Shown: piece after piece, positions 45,001-56,700 of the stretch
Position numbering within the stretch: position 1 is the first letter of the stretch
Layout: the number at the start of each line of letters is the position of its first letter
Source of the DNA: Gremmenia infestans
Lineage: Eukaryota; Ascomycota; Leotiomycetes; Helotiales; Hamatocanthoscyphaceae
Assembly: GCA_032629725.1 (NCBI GenBank)
Contig: JAFEVB010000001.1
Coordinates: 992,001 to 1,056,000, forward strand
Direction of reading: 5' to 3'
DNA length: 64,000 nt
Notes under the pieces: generated by a model
Seen by the model: only the letters and a program-made list of their open reading frames with translations
The model's database searches: none
Told to the model about the DNA's origin: nothing
Position numbers and translations under genes: made by a program

Positions 45001-46870
45001 GTCTCATTCCCACCCCCCGAATATCCGGCATCGCGGACTTGGAAAGCTTGCAAATGGGGAGCTCTTTGGGCGACGTTTGCATGTTCCTACCCCATTTGAG
45101 TACGTCACTGCGGGAGAGGCATGTCGGGACCTCCCCGACATAGGAGATGGGCAAGCTTATCAGTGCATCCCGTTCCCATATCATGTCACTCCAATGGGAA
45201 TGACAGTATCGTTGAAACTACAGATGAGAGCTATTCCGACCCGCCCTTACGGTATGACCTTTGCGAAGGCATGGGATGATGGTAAGGGTGTTATGAGCAA
45301 GGAGGAAATGGAACTCTTTCCATCCTTTTCAAAGGATGGAAAACTGAGGCGGTTCTATCAGCACGGTGCAAAAGGTTGGGGCCGAATGATTCCGACGGAC
45401 CCATTTCCAACGGTTGTCACACTCGTGTCTCCCAACGATGCCCATGTGGGAAGATGCCTACACTGGGACGAGCACCGCACTATCTCGATTTCGGAATGTC
45501 AAAAAGCACAGAGCTTTCCAGATACAGAAGTGCTGGTAGGAACACCGCCCCAGCACCTTCGGATTATTGGAAACAGCGTTGCTCGAACTGTTTCCCTCGC
45601 GTTAGGGCTTTCACTCCGAGATGCCTGGGTCAAAAATGCTCCGAATACTCTGAGCTCGAGTTGTCTCTCTACATTAGCTAACCACCCCAAGTCAAGAGTC
45701 ACACAATTCGGGGAAAGGGCATTGTCCTTTAATGAGAACTCTAACCCACCACAAAGCACTTCTTCCACGGACAACGATCGAATGGATTCATTGGTGTCAA
45801 ACAAGTCGAAAGTCAAAGATTTACCACGGGTTGTTATTCCAGACTCGGATGAATCTTCCGGTGAATCTTCTGATGAACCAATTACTAAAGAGTCTTTTAG
45901 TCGATTCCTAAGGTCTTTTGAAATACTTGAACCAGCTCGCGCTAAGCCTGCCACCTGGGTAAGTGTCAAGTCAGGGGGTGCAGCAAGTTCCAAGGTGCTG
46001 GATAACACAGCCAAAGGGCCAAGAGATCTGAAAAAGAACTATTACACTGGTATCTCATCAAATCATAGCAATGCCTCAACGAGCAGTGAAAGATCTTCTT
46101 TGAAACGACCCCATAGCATGGTACAAGACACGAGGATTGTTCCCCCCACGAAAAAATCAGCCTTCCTGTCGACAACCGGGTCAAACAGAGATCCTAGCAA
46201 GAGGAGAACCCCCTCCTCTGTTAGTGCGTCACGAAATAGATCGCTTGTCCCCCCTGGGAAAGCGAGCAAAGCAGCGCTGTCGACTAGTCGACGAGCTTCG
46301 AAATCAAGCAATGTCGATTCCACAGAAGTGAAGCGAAAATCCGTGGATTCAGGGCACTTGACAGAATCCCTGCAGGCTATGAAACAGGAGCTTCACTTAC
46401 ATAACCCAAGATACTTTGCTGATGGAGATGCTGATTCAGATTCGGATGAATACTCACAGGGAGAATCAGATTCCGAAGACTCGGATACTGACTCTCCTGC
46501 TCCAGCGTTGAGGCCAAGACCGATACCTGAAAAGGAGATTCCACAATCAGCGGAATTCTCATCATCTGCTCAAAAGAGGCGATTTGAGGATCGGGTTATT
46601 CAGACATCAAAAACGGGAGTTGCGAAGTTACCAACCAAACCGGCCTCAAGATTGAAAGTCGTCATCAATCTTATATCAGATGATGAAGACGCGGACGCGG
46701 ACAAGGCGAAGAAAGCCATGAGGCTTGCAGTGAGCCCAAGTGTTCGACCACCAACGAGCAGATACGTTCCCGTGGATAATAGCGAGCTCGCCGCATACGC
46801 GCAGACCAACAGTTACATAAATAAAAGCAACATACAGGCAAGGAAGCATGGACCACGAAATATGACTTGA
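42019..46870 (+). CDS. dim-2: DNA (cytosine-5) methyltransferase, DIM-2 type
   Basis: A six-codon first exon (42019-42037, MSPPLL) is joined across a short intron to 42096-46870, giving 1597 aa in frame. A replication-foci-like (RFD) domain lies at about 195-330 (VEFVLSDFSIYLPDNKFNPF). A BAH domain lies at about 485-610 (IKVGDVLSVTKDGAD ... NCWYVYVQDV), with a second BAH-like stretch to about 760. The catalytic domain begins near residue 784 (GMDLYCGGGNLGRGLEEGG). It has the catalytic SPCQGFS (Cys near 867), the ENV motif (VLENVMNMAQ), the QKRSRLF motif, and a final IIGNSVARTVSLALG. By homology it is the de novo and maintenance methyltransferase recruited to H3K9-methylated, often RIP-mutated DNA. 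The last 400 residues are Ser/acid-rich and probably disordered. It could start at 42161 if the first exon is wrong. Confidence 0.92.
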
Positions 46871-48646
46871 GTGGCAATACTAGCGGGGCATCTGAGGTTG
46901 AGAAAAGGCTACACACCTGCACTTGCATTTTCACAGAAATTTTACTAGCACATCCCATTCTAGACACAAGTTATCTTAAAAGCATAGCGAGGAGTTTTAG
47001 ATGCATAGAGGGCTTAGCATTTGAAAATGGTTATGCATTTCAGTCATTGTTTAGTGCGACTAGATACCAATTCATCGCGTTTAAATCTTCGTCGCAAGAG
47101 GGCGTGGGTAGCTGCATATTTAGGGACGAATAGATAGATTGAGAAATCACCACTTGGTCCGTCCTAACTATCTTTGAGACCAGGTCGTTGCGGTGCACAA
47201 TGTCTCGGCTCCGAATCGGGATCCTGCATTGCGCGCCATTTTTGATAGGAAACGGTCTGATGCTGTGCTGGTCACAGCAGGTGACGGCTGTCACTGTCAC
47301 TGTCACTTTTGCTTTGAGAAAATACCTCAACGATGTCCTACGCATCTCTAGGAAAACGACAGTCCCTAAGGCAGGCGAATTGCATTCTATAAGCTGCGCG
47401 CCGCGCGCGATAGATATTGTCTCGAACGTATAGTGCTGAATGCCCGTAAAATAGCTAATGCAATGTAGCCTATAACTCGTATGCAGTAATGCAAACCTTG
47501 TTGAAAGAGAGCTGAAGCATCTACGATTTAAACAGCGGACTATATTTATATAAGAGTAATAATACATACTGCGGTCGAGGCTAGGAGGAGGATAGAGGGA
47601 TAGAAGGAGCTCCTTCTTAAAATTAAACATATGGCTTAAGATTAATTATGCACATGTAGAAGATTCTTTATAGATGTTATCTAGGAATCAACACTTTCTG
47701 ACTCTCGATTACTATGATTGGACGTATTAGCAGATGGGTATGTAAGGGCATTAAAATACACCGGTATGAGAGACCCGGGAATATCCATTGAAGGATCAAC
47801 CCTTTTCCCCCTTATGCTTCTAGCTGGTTCTCTATAAGTTGGGCTTGATATATACAAAAAGAGTTGGCTTAGGCACGATCCCGTATCTGTTAATCCCTAG
47901 GTAGGACTGCAGCTTAGCTGGCGGTTATCCGATGGTCGTGAATTAATACTACTTACTACTACTAATACTACGACGAGCAAGGACTGCTCGAAGGCAAGCC
48001 TGCCTTTATTAACACCTCATAAATGGTTAATACCACTTCGAAATCTCGAGGGTATACTGTACGGAGGAGAATGTAGGTTGTGTACAGGAGCTGATGGCCT
48101 AGGCATTTTCAGTCCATACCTACTATACCTATGCAGTGAAGAAGATATACAAAACCTGTTTTTGATTAAAATCTCACGCGATCGATCAGATCACTCCACT
48201 CCACTCCACGCCACACCACTCCCGCAACGGTATTGTGTGACTCCACACTACTCGGCGCCCGTTGTTGTGCACCCACTCCATTCCATCCGCAACCCTGGTC
48301 CGATCTGCGTCTAATGGCGTTCCCCCGCAAAGCTTGAGCTCCCGTCTTGGCAGGGGTGCAGCGTCATACGACGTGTGTAGGTCCAATGTATGTATCGCTG
48401 CTTATCTGTCTCGTGAATGAGAAGGGGGAGGAGGGGGAATAGGCAGGCGAAGTGAAGGGTCAGTTGGTTATCTTGTGCGACGGTGGCTGTTGATTCGGTA
48501 CATAAGGTGTGAGGAGGTGTGCTGAAATGAGGGATGGTGAGATCTTATAGGTAGTCGTTATCTAACTTTTGTTTTTTTGCCTTTTCGCTTTGCCTTTTTT
48601 GGCGAAACTACGAGTAGTGGACAAGGAAGAAGAAGAAGCAGAAGAG
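46871..48646. other. 1.8 kb intergenic region
   Basis: No supported gene. AT-rich sequence contains short repeats (GTCACTGTCACTGTCAC near 47290-47306; ACTACTACTACT near 47946-47962; CCACTCCACTCCACGCCA near 48195-48212). Some ORFs have many codons, but none shows a domain or splicing consistent with a gene. Confidence 0.45.
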
Positions 48647-49280
48647 ATGGTTTTTATATCTATATCTATCTCGCTGGCCCGTCGCAACGCACCGCCCATG
48701 CCGACAAGGAGCACGAGCTATACGGAGTCTATGTCAGGTGTTCGTCACGGCTCTATATCTTCATACAGCGCACGATCACACAGTGATACACCACCGGCGT
48801 ATTTGTACGCAAGTACGTGTACGGGTGTCAGTGATAGTCTCGAACGGCTTATTCCGACGAATTCTAGGACGGCTCGGTTGCTGGAGAGGGATAGGAGACG
48901 TGTTAGGATGGCGACCACGTATGAGAATGGGGTGTTGATTGAGAGGAAGATGAGTTATGGGATTGGTGGTGCGGGGAATATTCGTAAGTACCTGGCATTT
49001 GGCGGTTGAGAGTTGAAGGTGAAGTTGAGTGGCATGATGCTGAGCAGAAATAGGAAGACCGTCAGAAGTCATATACCCAACGCGGACGAATGCGGACGGT
49101 ACACGACGCCGTTCGAGCGTCTTCACTATCTCGCCGGGTACGAGCCCAGATGGTAAACGTGCGTCGCTGATGGATATTTTTAAGAGGAAGGGGAGTGTGA
49201 GTGAGAAGCCGGCTGGGTCGACTCATGATAAGGGTGTGGCGTCTCATAAGGTGGATTTTGGGGGGAAGAAAGAGGGCTGA
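48647..49280 (+). CDS. Small Ser/Arg-rich orphan protein
   Basis: Two exons, 48647-48983 and 49054-49280, join in frame to 187 aa. A downstream Met at 48698 (MPTRSTSYTES) is an alternative start. The protein is Ser/Thr/Arg-rich with several RRxS-like sites (TRRRSSVFTISPGTSP, GKRASLMDIFKRKGS) that look like kinase target motifs. There is no signal peptide or membrane helix. The conserved-looking core is 'TATTYENGVLIERKMSYGIGGAGNIRRPSEV'-like. I cannot name the family. Donor GTAAGT and acceptor AAATAG are convincing, and a splice junction in the middle of the conserved core supports a real gene. Confidence 0.65.
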
Positions 49281-49402
49281 AGTTTGATCTCGGGTTGGAA
49301 TGGAAATGGGATAATGATACCAGATTGGACAGATATGTAGGATAGATTGATATAATACAGAAGTTTTGTTTTTCCCGGCCCAGAAAAATGATACTCTTAC
49401 AT

Positions 49403-51028
49403 TCATCTCATGAGAGGCATCGGCTCGCCTTCGCCTTTATATGGATAGGTCCTTAAATGGATATCCTTTTCGATCTTGTTTTGCCAGTATTGGAAATTGA
49501 CGCGTGAGAATTGGGGCATGTCCCAGAGTTTTTTAATTACGTTGCCTCTCCCCCCACGAGATACACGGGACCGCATTTTCAGAATATCGATGACAACCCC
49601 GAGCGTCTCTTCATCGAGGTCTACGGCCGAACGCTCCATTTCATGCAAGGTCCTGGCGACGCTGGGGAAATCCTCGTAGCCGTAGTAGTAGATGCGGAGA
49701 ATTTCGTTATAAAGTTGGGTAGAGGCGCCTAAGACATGCGAGATAGCTCCCAAGGATTTGATCTTGGGTAGGACAGACAGGGCGAGTGGCGAGGGTTTGG
49801 CGAAGGAACGGTCGAGGAGTCTGATGCCAAAGAGAAGGTATGATGGATAGAGCGGCCCGTAGAGAGTGAGAGCAGATACTTCAGTCCCGTAAGGACTTTG
49901 AGCCACGACTCTGTCGAACCTTTCAACCTTGTTCGCTTCCTCCTCTTCGGACGCAATTTCGGCCTTTTTACGCTTCGGTCTCATTTTAGCTTTCGACTTC
50001 CCTTCGCTCTCGCCAACATTCAAAGGATGCTCTTCTAGTCCTAGCTTAGGGATCAGGGCGAAGACCTCCTTTTCCATGACTGCCCAAAGATCAAAATCGG
50101 TTCGAGCCTCCTTCATTAAACTCTCGACACGTTCCCTTTCGGGGTTACGCATAGTCTCGAGCTGATCATGATTCAAATCCTCTAATTCCTCCATCTCCCC
50201 CTCAAACAGGTCTTCTTCATTCCCAGTAGACAGCTGCATGGCTTTAGCAGCGGCAGGCCGGAGTGCGGGTGGGTACGAATTAACGATCTTCAGCCTCTCT
50301 TCTCGAGACTTTGGGATTTTACTGATAGCAGAGCCTAGAATCGAGTCAAGCTTCAACTTGGCTTGATCTTTTGATTCTTGGGAAGGCCAGGGAGACAGTG
50401 ATTGGTTTTGCGCAAACATGTCGGAGAATATTTTCTGGAAAGCGCGTCTCTCAGTCTCTGTTATAGTCGATTCTCGAGGACCTCGCAGGTTCATCGAAGG
50501 TCCTCCTTCGCCATCAACAGGGTACATGCTCCCATCATCTCCTTCAAACTCATTCCCATACATGCCTTTCAGCTCTGAATCATCTGATTCACCGAATTCA
50601 TCGACTTTGACGGTGTCCCATCGATCGAGTTTGATTGCAGATTCATTCGCCTTTTCTGGTCCAGACTTATGTAGCTCCTCGAATTCGAAGGGGATTTCGA
50701 ACTCAGCATTCCTTGAAGCCCTGGGTTGAGGATTTGGCGTTCTTTTGATGAAGCCTCTAGCTGGAGCAGGGCGGACTCGATCGCTGCGGTTGTCGCTATT
50801 ATCTCTCCCCCAACCTGGCGAACTGTATTGACGATTATGAATGGATTGGGGGGCGAGACAGAGATTATTTCGCACTATAGAACGGGTATATTGACAGCTC
50901 AAGATTGACTTCCTGCCCACCCAGCGGATATTTGAGAGCGTTTTCGTCTGGTAGAGGAAGGGTGTCATCGTTGTTGACATGAAGGATACTGCAGCTGGAA
51001 CAGCTTCACTCGCAGCTCTTGAGCTCAT
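49403..51028 (-). CDS. Mtf2-like mitochondrial gene-expression protein
   Basis: Single-exon gene of 541 aa. The N-terminus is basic and lacks acidic residues over the first 60 aa after the initial stretch (TLSNIRWVGRKSILSCQYTRS), which suggests mitochondrial import. A central acidic region (residues about 140-190, GESDDSELKGMYGNEFEGDD) precedes the Mtf2-like C-terminal domain. That domain begins near residue 370 (VVAQSPYGTEVSALTLYGPLYPSYLLFGIRLLDRSF) and runs to FSRVNFQYWQNKIE. Yeast Mtf2/Nam1 couples mitochondrial transcription and RNA processing to translation; that role is carried over by homology. An internal Met at residue 17 (MSTTMTPF) is an alternative start. Confidence 0.8.
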   Translation of the reverse strand: MSSRAASEAVPAAVSFMSTTMTPFLYQTKTLSNIRWVGRKSILSCQYTRSIVRNNLCLAPQSIHNRQYSSPGWGRDNSDNRSDRVRPAPARGFIKRTPNPQPRASRNAEFEIPFEFEELHKSGPEKANESAIKLDRWDTVKVDEFGESDDSELKGMYGNEFEGDDGSMYPVDGEGGPSMNLRGPRESTITETERRAFQKIFSDMFAQNQSLSPWPSQESKDQAKLKLDSILGSAISKIPKSREERLKIVNSYPPALRPAAAKAMQLSTGNEEDLFEGEMEELEDLNHDQLETMRNPERERVESLMKEARTDFDLWAVMEKEVFALIPKLGLEEHPLNVGESEGKSKAKMRPKRKKAEIASEEEEANKVERFDRVVAQSPYGTEVSALTLYGPLYPSYLLFGIRLLDRSFAKPSPLALSVLPKIKSLGAISHVLGASTQLYNEILRIYYYGYEDFPSVARTLHEMERSAVDLDEETLGVVIDILKMRSRVSRGGRGNVIKKLWDMPQFSRVNFQYWQNKIEKDIHLRTYPYKGEGEPMPLMR

Positions 51029-51539
51029 ATCAGGACGAGCGATGGCGACTGATCTAAAAGACGGTGGTCACTTATTCATTGCGCAAATCCACAAATGCTT
51101 GAGGAATCCCGTTTTCTGTTGTTTGAAGTAAAGGAGGTTTACGAAGCTCAAGCTTTCTCGAAAATTATATTTGATGCACGGACCAAGAGCAGGGTTTCAT
51201 CAATGACTAAGACGCGTAAAGTGAAAATGCACCATTCATTCATTTTGATGGACTTCTTCAGATCGCGAAACTGAGTTGACTTGACTGGATTGTTACGAAA
51301 CTGATTGTTCGACATTGGAGACGTTTTCGAGCTTAGGATTGCATTGATTCCGAGTGTGGACGGCGCTTCGTCACTCAAAGGCCTCGCCATCAGAGCCCCT
51401 GTATCAACTTTAGCGCGTTAACACGCTCTTCACGTTATTTCGCGTCAATCATATCACGTCTCGCGCGACTTGAACTCTCTCAACTCGATCAACCTTTATA
51501 CTCCGAACAAAACTACCAATCCGAATCACTGTCAACGCC
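51029..51539. other. Divergent promoter region
   Basis: 511 bp between the Mtf2-like and Cmr1-like start codons. A minus-strand ORF of 80 codons at 51148-51390 begins at a good Met but has no supporting splice or domain. It is taken as chance. Confidence 0.5.
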
Positions 51540-53144
51540 ATGGCTCCCGTAAAGAAGGAAAAGGCCGAGATGAGTGCCTTCGAGCGCATGCGTCTGGAAA
51601 ATATGTCCGCGAACCAGGAGATCTTGAAGGACATGGGCGATGCCGCAGCAAAGCTCATGCCCAAACCCGCCAGCCGCCCTAAATCCAAACCCACATCGGC
51701 CAGAAAAAAAGCCACTCCAATAAAGCGCGAAGACGCTCGACCTACGCGTACGAGTTCTCGACTGGCGGGCGTGGAAGCAGACTCCGAGACCGCGAAGCGG
51801 AAAGCTGAAGTCGAGTTCGAGTTCGCAAAGGAGCAAGCGAAGGCGAAGAAGCAGCGCATTTCTGGAGATCTAAATTTCAGTGATATTGTCGTGGATGGTA
51901 AAAAGTTTAGCAAAGATGAGGGGTTTTTGCCTGGGATTATGAGAGGCGCGAAACCGAATGTCAGGACATTTACAGAGGAGGATGTTAAGGAGACTACGGA
52001 TGAGGGATTGAAGGCATTGAGGGAGAAGATGGGAGGTTTGGAACTTTATGAGGGGTTTGAGCCGAACCGTAGGTGTTCCTCACTTTCATATGAAGGAATT
52101 ACTGACTGGGGATAAGAGATCAAGATTACGCCAGAGCGAGTATATTCGCTGGGATTTCATCCTTCGCAAGACAAACCACTCATATTTGCTGGTGACAAGA
52201 TGGGGAACTTGGGAATCTTCGATGCTTCTCAAACGCCGTCAGAAGTCAAAGACGAAGACGAGGACGAGGAAGCCAATGATTCCGAGCCGGCGATTACTGC
52301 TTTAAAGCTTCACTCGAGAACGATTACATCCTTTGTATTTCCACCAGATGGCAACCATGTGTATTCGGCATCATACGACTCGTCTGTCCGCAAGTTTGAT
52401 CTCCAGAAAGGCGTTGCAGTCGAAGTTTTCGCGCCTGAAAATCCCAATGAGGACTTGCCCATTTCGAGTATCGCCATCCCGTACACAGATCCCAATATCT
52501 TGATCTTCTCTACATTAGAGGGATCTGTTGGTCGACATGATATGCGAACCCCCAACAGCACTGAGATATGGCAGCTTACCGAGAAGAAAATTGGTGGATT
52601 TTCTTGTCACCCTCTGCACCCCCATCTCCTAGCAACCGGCTCTTTGGACAGGACCTTAAAAATCTGGGATCTACGGAACATCAAAGGAAAAGGAGATGAT
52701 AAGGTACCTAGCTTGGTGGGAGAACATGAATCACGGTTATCTATCTCGCATGCGTCATGGTCAGCGGGCGGTCACGTAGCAACTTCATCGTACGATGATA
52801 CCATAAAGATTCATTCTTTCACTGATGCTGGATCGTGGAAGGTCGGTCATGACCTGGATGCTGATGCAATGGAGCCTACTGCAACAATCAGACACAACAA
52901 TCAGACAGGTCGTTGGGTTACAATTTTGAAACCACAGTGGCAGGAGAGACCGGAGGATGGCATCCAGAAGTTTGCTATTGGGAATATGAACCGATTTGTC
53001 GATATATTCAGCGCAGATGGAGAACAGCTGGCACAGCTGGGCGGCGACGGGATCACTGCTGTTCCGGCTGTGGCACATTTTCACCCGACGAAAGACTGGG
53101 TTGCAGGAGGTACTGCTAGCGGAAAGTTATGTTTATGGATGTAA
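51540..53144 (+). CDS. cmr1: Cmr1-like WD-repeat DNA-damage-binding protein
   Basis: Two exons, 51540-52068 and 52117-53144, join in frame to 518 aa, near the yeast Cmr1 length. The N-terminus is basic and includes the conserved 'SAFERMRLENMSANQEILKDM' block and the 'RTSSRLAG' motif typical of Cmr1/WDR76. The C-terminal half is a seven-blade WD-repeat propeller (PERVYSLGFHPSQDKPLIFAGDK, TSFVFPPDGNHVYSASYDSSVRKFD, LLATGSLDRTLKIWDLR). Known members bind UV-damaged DNA and concentrate in intranuclear quality-control sites under replication stress. It shares a short divergent promoter with the Mtf2-like gene. Confidence 0.9.
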
Positions 53145-53798
53145 GAAAAAGTATCGATTGGGGTTGAATTGTAGGAGTTTGGAAACAGTCGATGGAAGGG
53201 GGTTATATTAAAGCTGGAGGGATGTAACGGGTAATTTACATGACAGGGCTGGGTCTGGGGTTTCTGTGGAACCTCCGGGTTTGGTGCATTTCTGGGCGTT
53301 TCCCCCTTGAACAAACGGGCGGGTCGGTCTCTCTACTTGCGCCTCCCACTGTGAATATATTCAGATCTGTTGGTACTATGAGTGAGTGAGAGATAGTTGT
53401 ACTTCGTATTACTGTGATAAATACTGACTGCTGCGGGATCATCCGTTGTCTGTCCCAAAGCGGACAATACGTGGACTAACCTGTAAGTGCCTGACTGGTC
53501 ATGGTGGTCCTGACCTGACTCGAAAGTTGCTCAACTGTAAAAGGACCCAAAAAATACTGCCTGCTCCTATTAACTTCACACACTCTTCACTCTCATCCAT
53601 CCAGCTGCACTACCTTATGGTCACAGTCACTTCCAAGGTGCATGTGATATTGGCCGCTTTCGGTTAGAACTGCTTCGGATTCTTATCGTCTCGATAAGTA
53701 ACGTACCTGTCTGTAGGTAAACCCGGACTCAGATCTAACTACGAAGCCTTCGTGAGCAACATCTGTGTGTTTTTGCGCCAGAACACCAGCACTTCACC
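53145..53798. other. Intergenic region
   Basis: About 650 bp between two plus-strand genes. I see 3' flank of the Cmr1-like gene and the promoter of the sterol glucosyltransferase gene. No other gene is supported. Confidence 0.5.
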
Positions 53799-56700
53799 AT
53801 GGCGCCAGAGGGGGAATTAAAGAAGCGCGTAGCCCGGAAGTTGACGAAGAAGAGAAAGGAGGGCTATCAAGTCACCATGGAGATCCCAGAGCGCTTCAAG
53901 GACGGCGACGATGCGGATGAGGATTGCACCGCTGTTCATGGCGGTAACCCTTTGATGAACCAGTCGGTCTTTGGCATGATTGCAGCAGCGGGCTCGCAAG
54001 TCGACTTCAACGCCAGGTTCGATGCACAATCTAGCGATGAGGAGGACGAGTCAGTGGATCCATCATCTCAAAGCTCTGAACTGCAGGTAGACAAGACCCG
54101 GCAGGGAAAATCAGAGAAGGAATCAGCAAAGTCAGAGAAACACAAACGGAAATTCTCCGAGAATAAAATCCTGCGGTCTCTTCCCCGGCTAGGGGCTAAA
54201 GCGAAATCGAATTCGAAGTCACCGCGGAGGCCAAGCTCTCCCGCACCTGGGTCTCCTTCCGAACCTGCGGCTACCGCTATAGAAGTCTCTCGCTCGCGGG
54301 CACTATCGAATCATGCTCCGGTCATGAGCCGAATGCTGGAGGCAAGAGCAGAGTTATCTATGCGGCCAAGTTTTGATCTGCCACGACATACTCTGGGAGC
54401 TTCAGATGACGAGGATGAAGGTGGAAAGGGGTCCAGCAGTCTTGCAAAGAGGCTTATGGAGATATTTGGATTCGAAACGCCCGAGGATGTAATAGAAGGT
54501 GCGTACTCAGTCACATTTGCAAAGCCGAATACTAATTCGGACAGAATACCCTTGTTGGCTACTGAAGAGTGTATTACTTCAAGGTTACATGTACATTACG
54601 ACCAAGCACATTTGTTTTTATGCATATTTACCGAAGAAATCTGTAAGTTGGACCTGTTTAAATCTACTGGAATATACTAACATGTTCAAGACTGAAGTCG
54701 TCAAATCCGGATACCTGGCGAAGTCGGGTAGAAGAAATCCCAAATATAATCGATACTGGTTTCGACTCAAGGGCGATGTGCTGTCATACTACTCCAATCC
54801 ATCGGACCTATATTTTCCCGCAGGAAACATCGATTTGCGATATGGGATTTCAGCAAACGTGGTGGACAAAGATAAGGGGAAAGACGCTACACATTTTACA
54901 GTTGTCACTCATCAACGGAATTTCAATTTCAAGGCAGACAGTGTTCCTAGCGCAAAGGAATGGGTCAAGGCGTTGCAGAAAATCATATTCCGCTCTCATA
55001 ATGATGGCGACAGTGTCAAGATATCACTTCCCATCGAGAACATTATCGACATAGAAGACAGTCAAATCATTGATTTTGCAGACACCTGCAAGATCCGAGT
55101 CATCGATAATGATGAGACGTACGCTATTGATGAGGTAAGTCCCCTGATAGCCTGTTCATCTTCGCTGGCTAACTGTTTTTGAGTACTTTTTCTCTTTCTT
55201 TAGCTTTGGCAAAGAAGCCTTGAATGTGCTACGAATTCTTGTCGAGGACACTACCGCGCAGCAAATCTCAGAGGACTTATTATTACCTCCACCTGCGGCC
55301 GATAGTAAAAGCAGTCCTAAAACAAGTACATCTAAACGCAATTCCTTGCAACTGCTTAGAGAGACTCGTATTCCTCCACCTCTCTCACCGGTCCGCACGG
55401 ACGGCCCTCTTCTAGAAGAGAACGTTCGCGCAACACTTTCACCGATATTGCAGGGAGCCGCTCAAAGCCCTCGGACAAGTACTGAATTAAGTGGAGCGAG
55501 TTCTGATGCCTTTCGTCGAAGCATGGATTTGTCCAAATTTGGGAGACGAAGTGTGGATCTCAATAGGTTGAATTTCGATGGTGCAGGGCGGCGCAGTATG
55601 AGTGCCAGCAGGCGGAGCCTTAGCACAAACCGCCTCGGCGACAGACGCCACTCGGAAAAACAAGGCTCTTCCGACTCATATGTTCATTCTTTAGAAGAAC
55701 CCGGGTCGTCTAGTGCTTTACCATCAGCAAGTGAGGAAACTCAAGCCTCGGCTAGTCAGATATTAAGAGGAAGCGAAGTTTTCCTATCGCCGACTATACA
55801 ACGTTCTGCCTCAGCTTCCCGCCGTCAGACGCAAGCTGCTGCGAATAACGAGACCTTAGCTGATTCACCCACTCGTCTTCCGTCCCACAAAATCAATAAT
55901 CTTCCGAATCTGCCTCCCCCACGACATGCCAACACGACCGGTTCTATGGAAGGATCACAATCTGGCGGCGGCGAACCGTCCGCATCAACTCCAACTTTGC
56001 AAAACCTCGTCAAAGCTGGGACATATCCTTTACAACGAGCAGCCGGCTTCGCAGGTTATCTTAACAAGCACTCCAAACGCATGAGTACTCTTTTGGCTAC
56101 TGAATCAATGGGATATGTTGAAAAGGTATCAGGAATGTGGAAGGGGGGCAAGAAACACTACGATGACCGGGAAGGCTTTGCACCTGGTGAGATGTATGAA
56201 GATGGCGAGGAACAAGCTGCGATTTCAGGAGACCGATTCCGTGATCATTTTGCACTTCCCGATACCGAAAGGCTACAAGCTGCATATTTTGGGTATCTGC
56301 ATCGAGTTTTACCCTTATACGGCAAGATATACATCAGCGATAGGTCATTCTGCTTTCGCAGCCTGCTGCCTGGAACTCGTACCAAGCTCATTTTACCTCT
56401 TAAGGATGTAGAGAATGTGGATAAGGAGAAAGGATTTCGGTTTGGATACTCCGGATTAGTTGTCGTCATCAGAGGTCATGAAGAGCTCTTTTTCGAATTC
56501 AATGAGGCAGATGTTCGAGATGACTGCGCTGTCACCCTTCTGCAGAATCTGGAGGCGATGCGATACCTGAAGGAGTCCGGCATACTGTCCATGGAGGAGA
56601 AAGAGCACGCCGAGAGTGCAAGTGCGGAACACAAGGCTCTACAACAGGCCCGATACGATGAAAAGACTGAACACGATATAAAGCTGCCACACTCTGCAGA

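Noticed and set aside
51148..51390. 80-codon minus-strand ORF in the Mtf2/Cmr1 divergent promoter
   Set aside because: No family signature, no adjoining exon, and it sits in a short divergent promoter.
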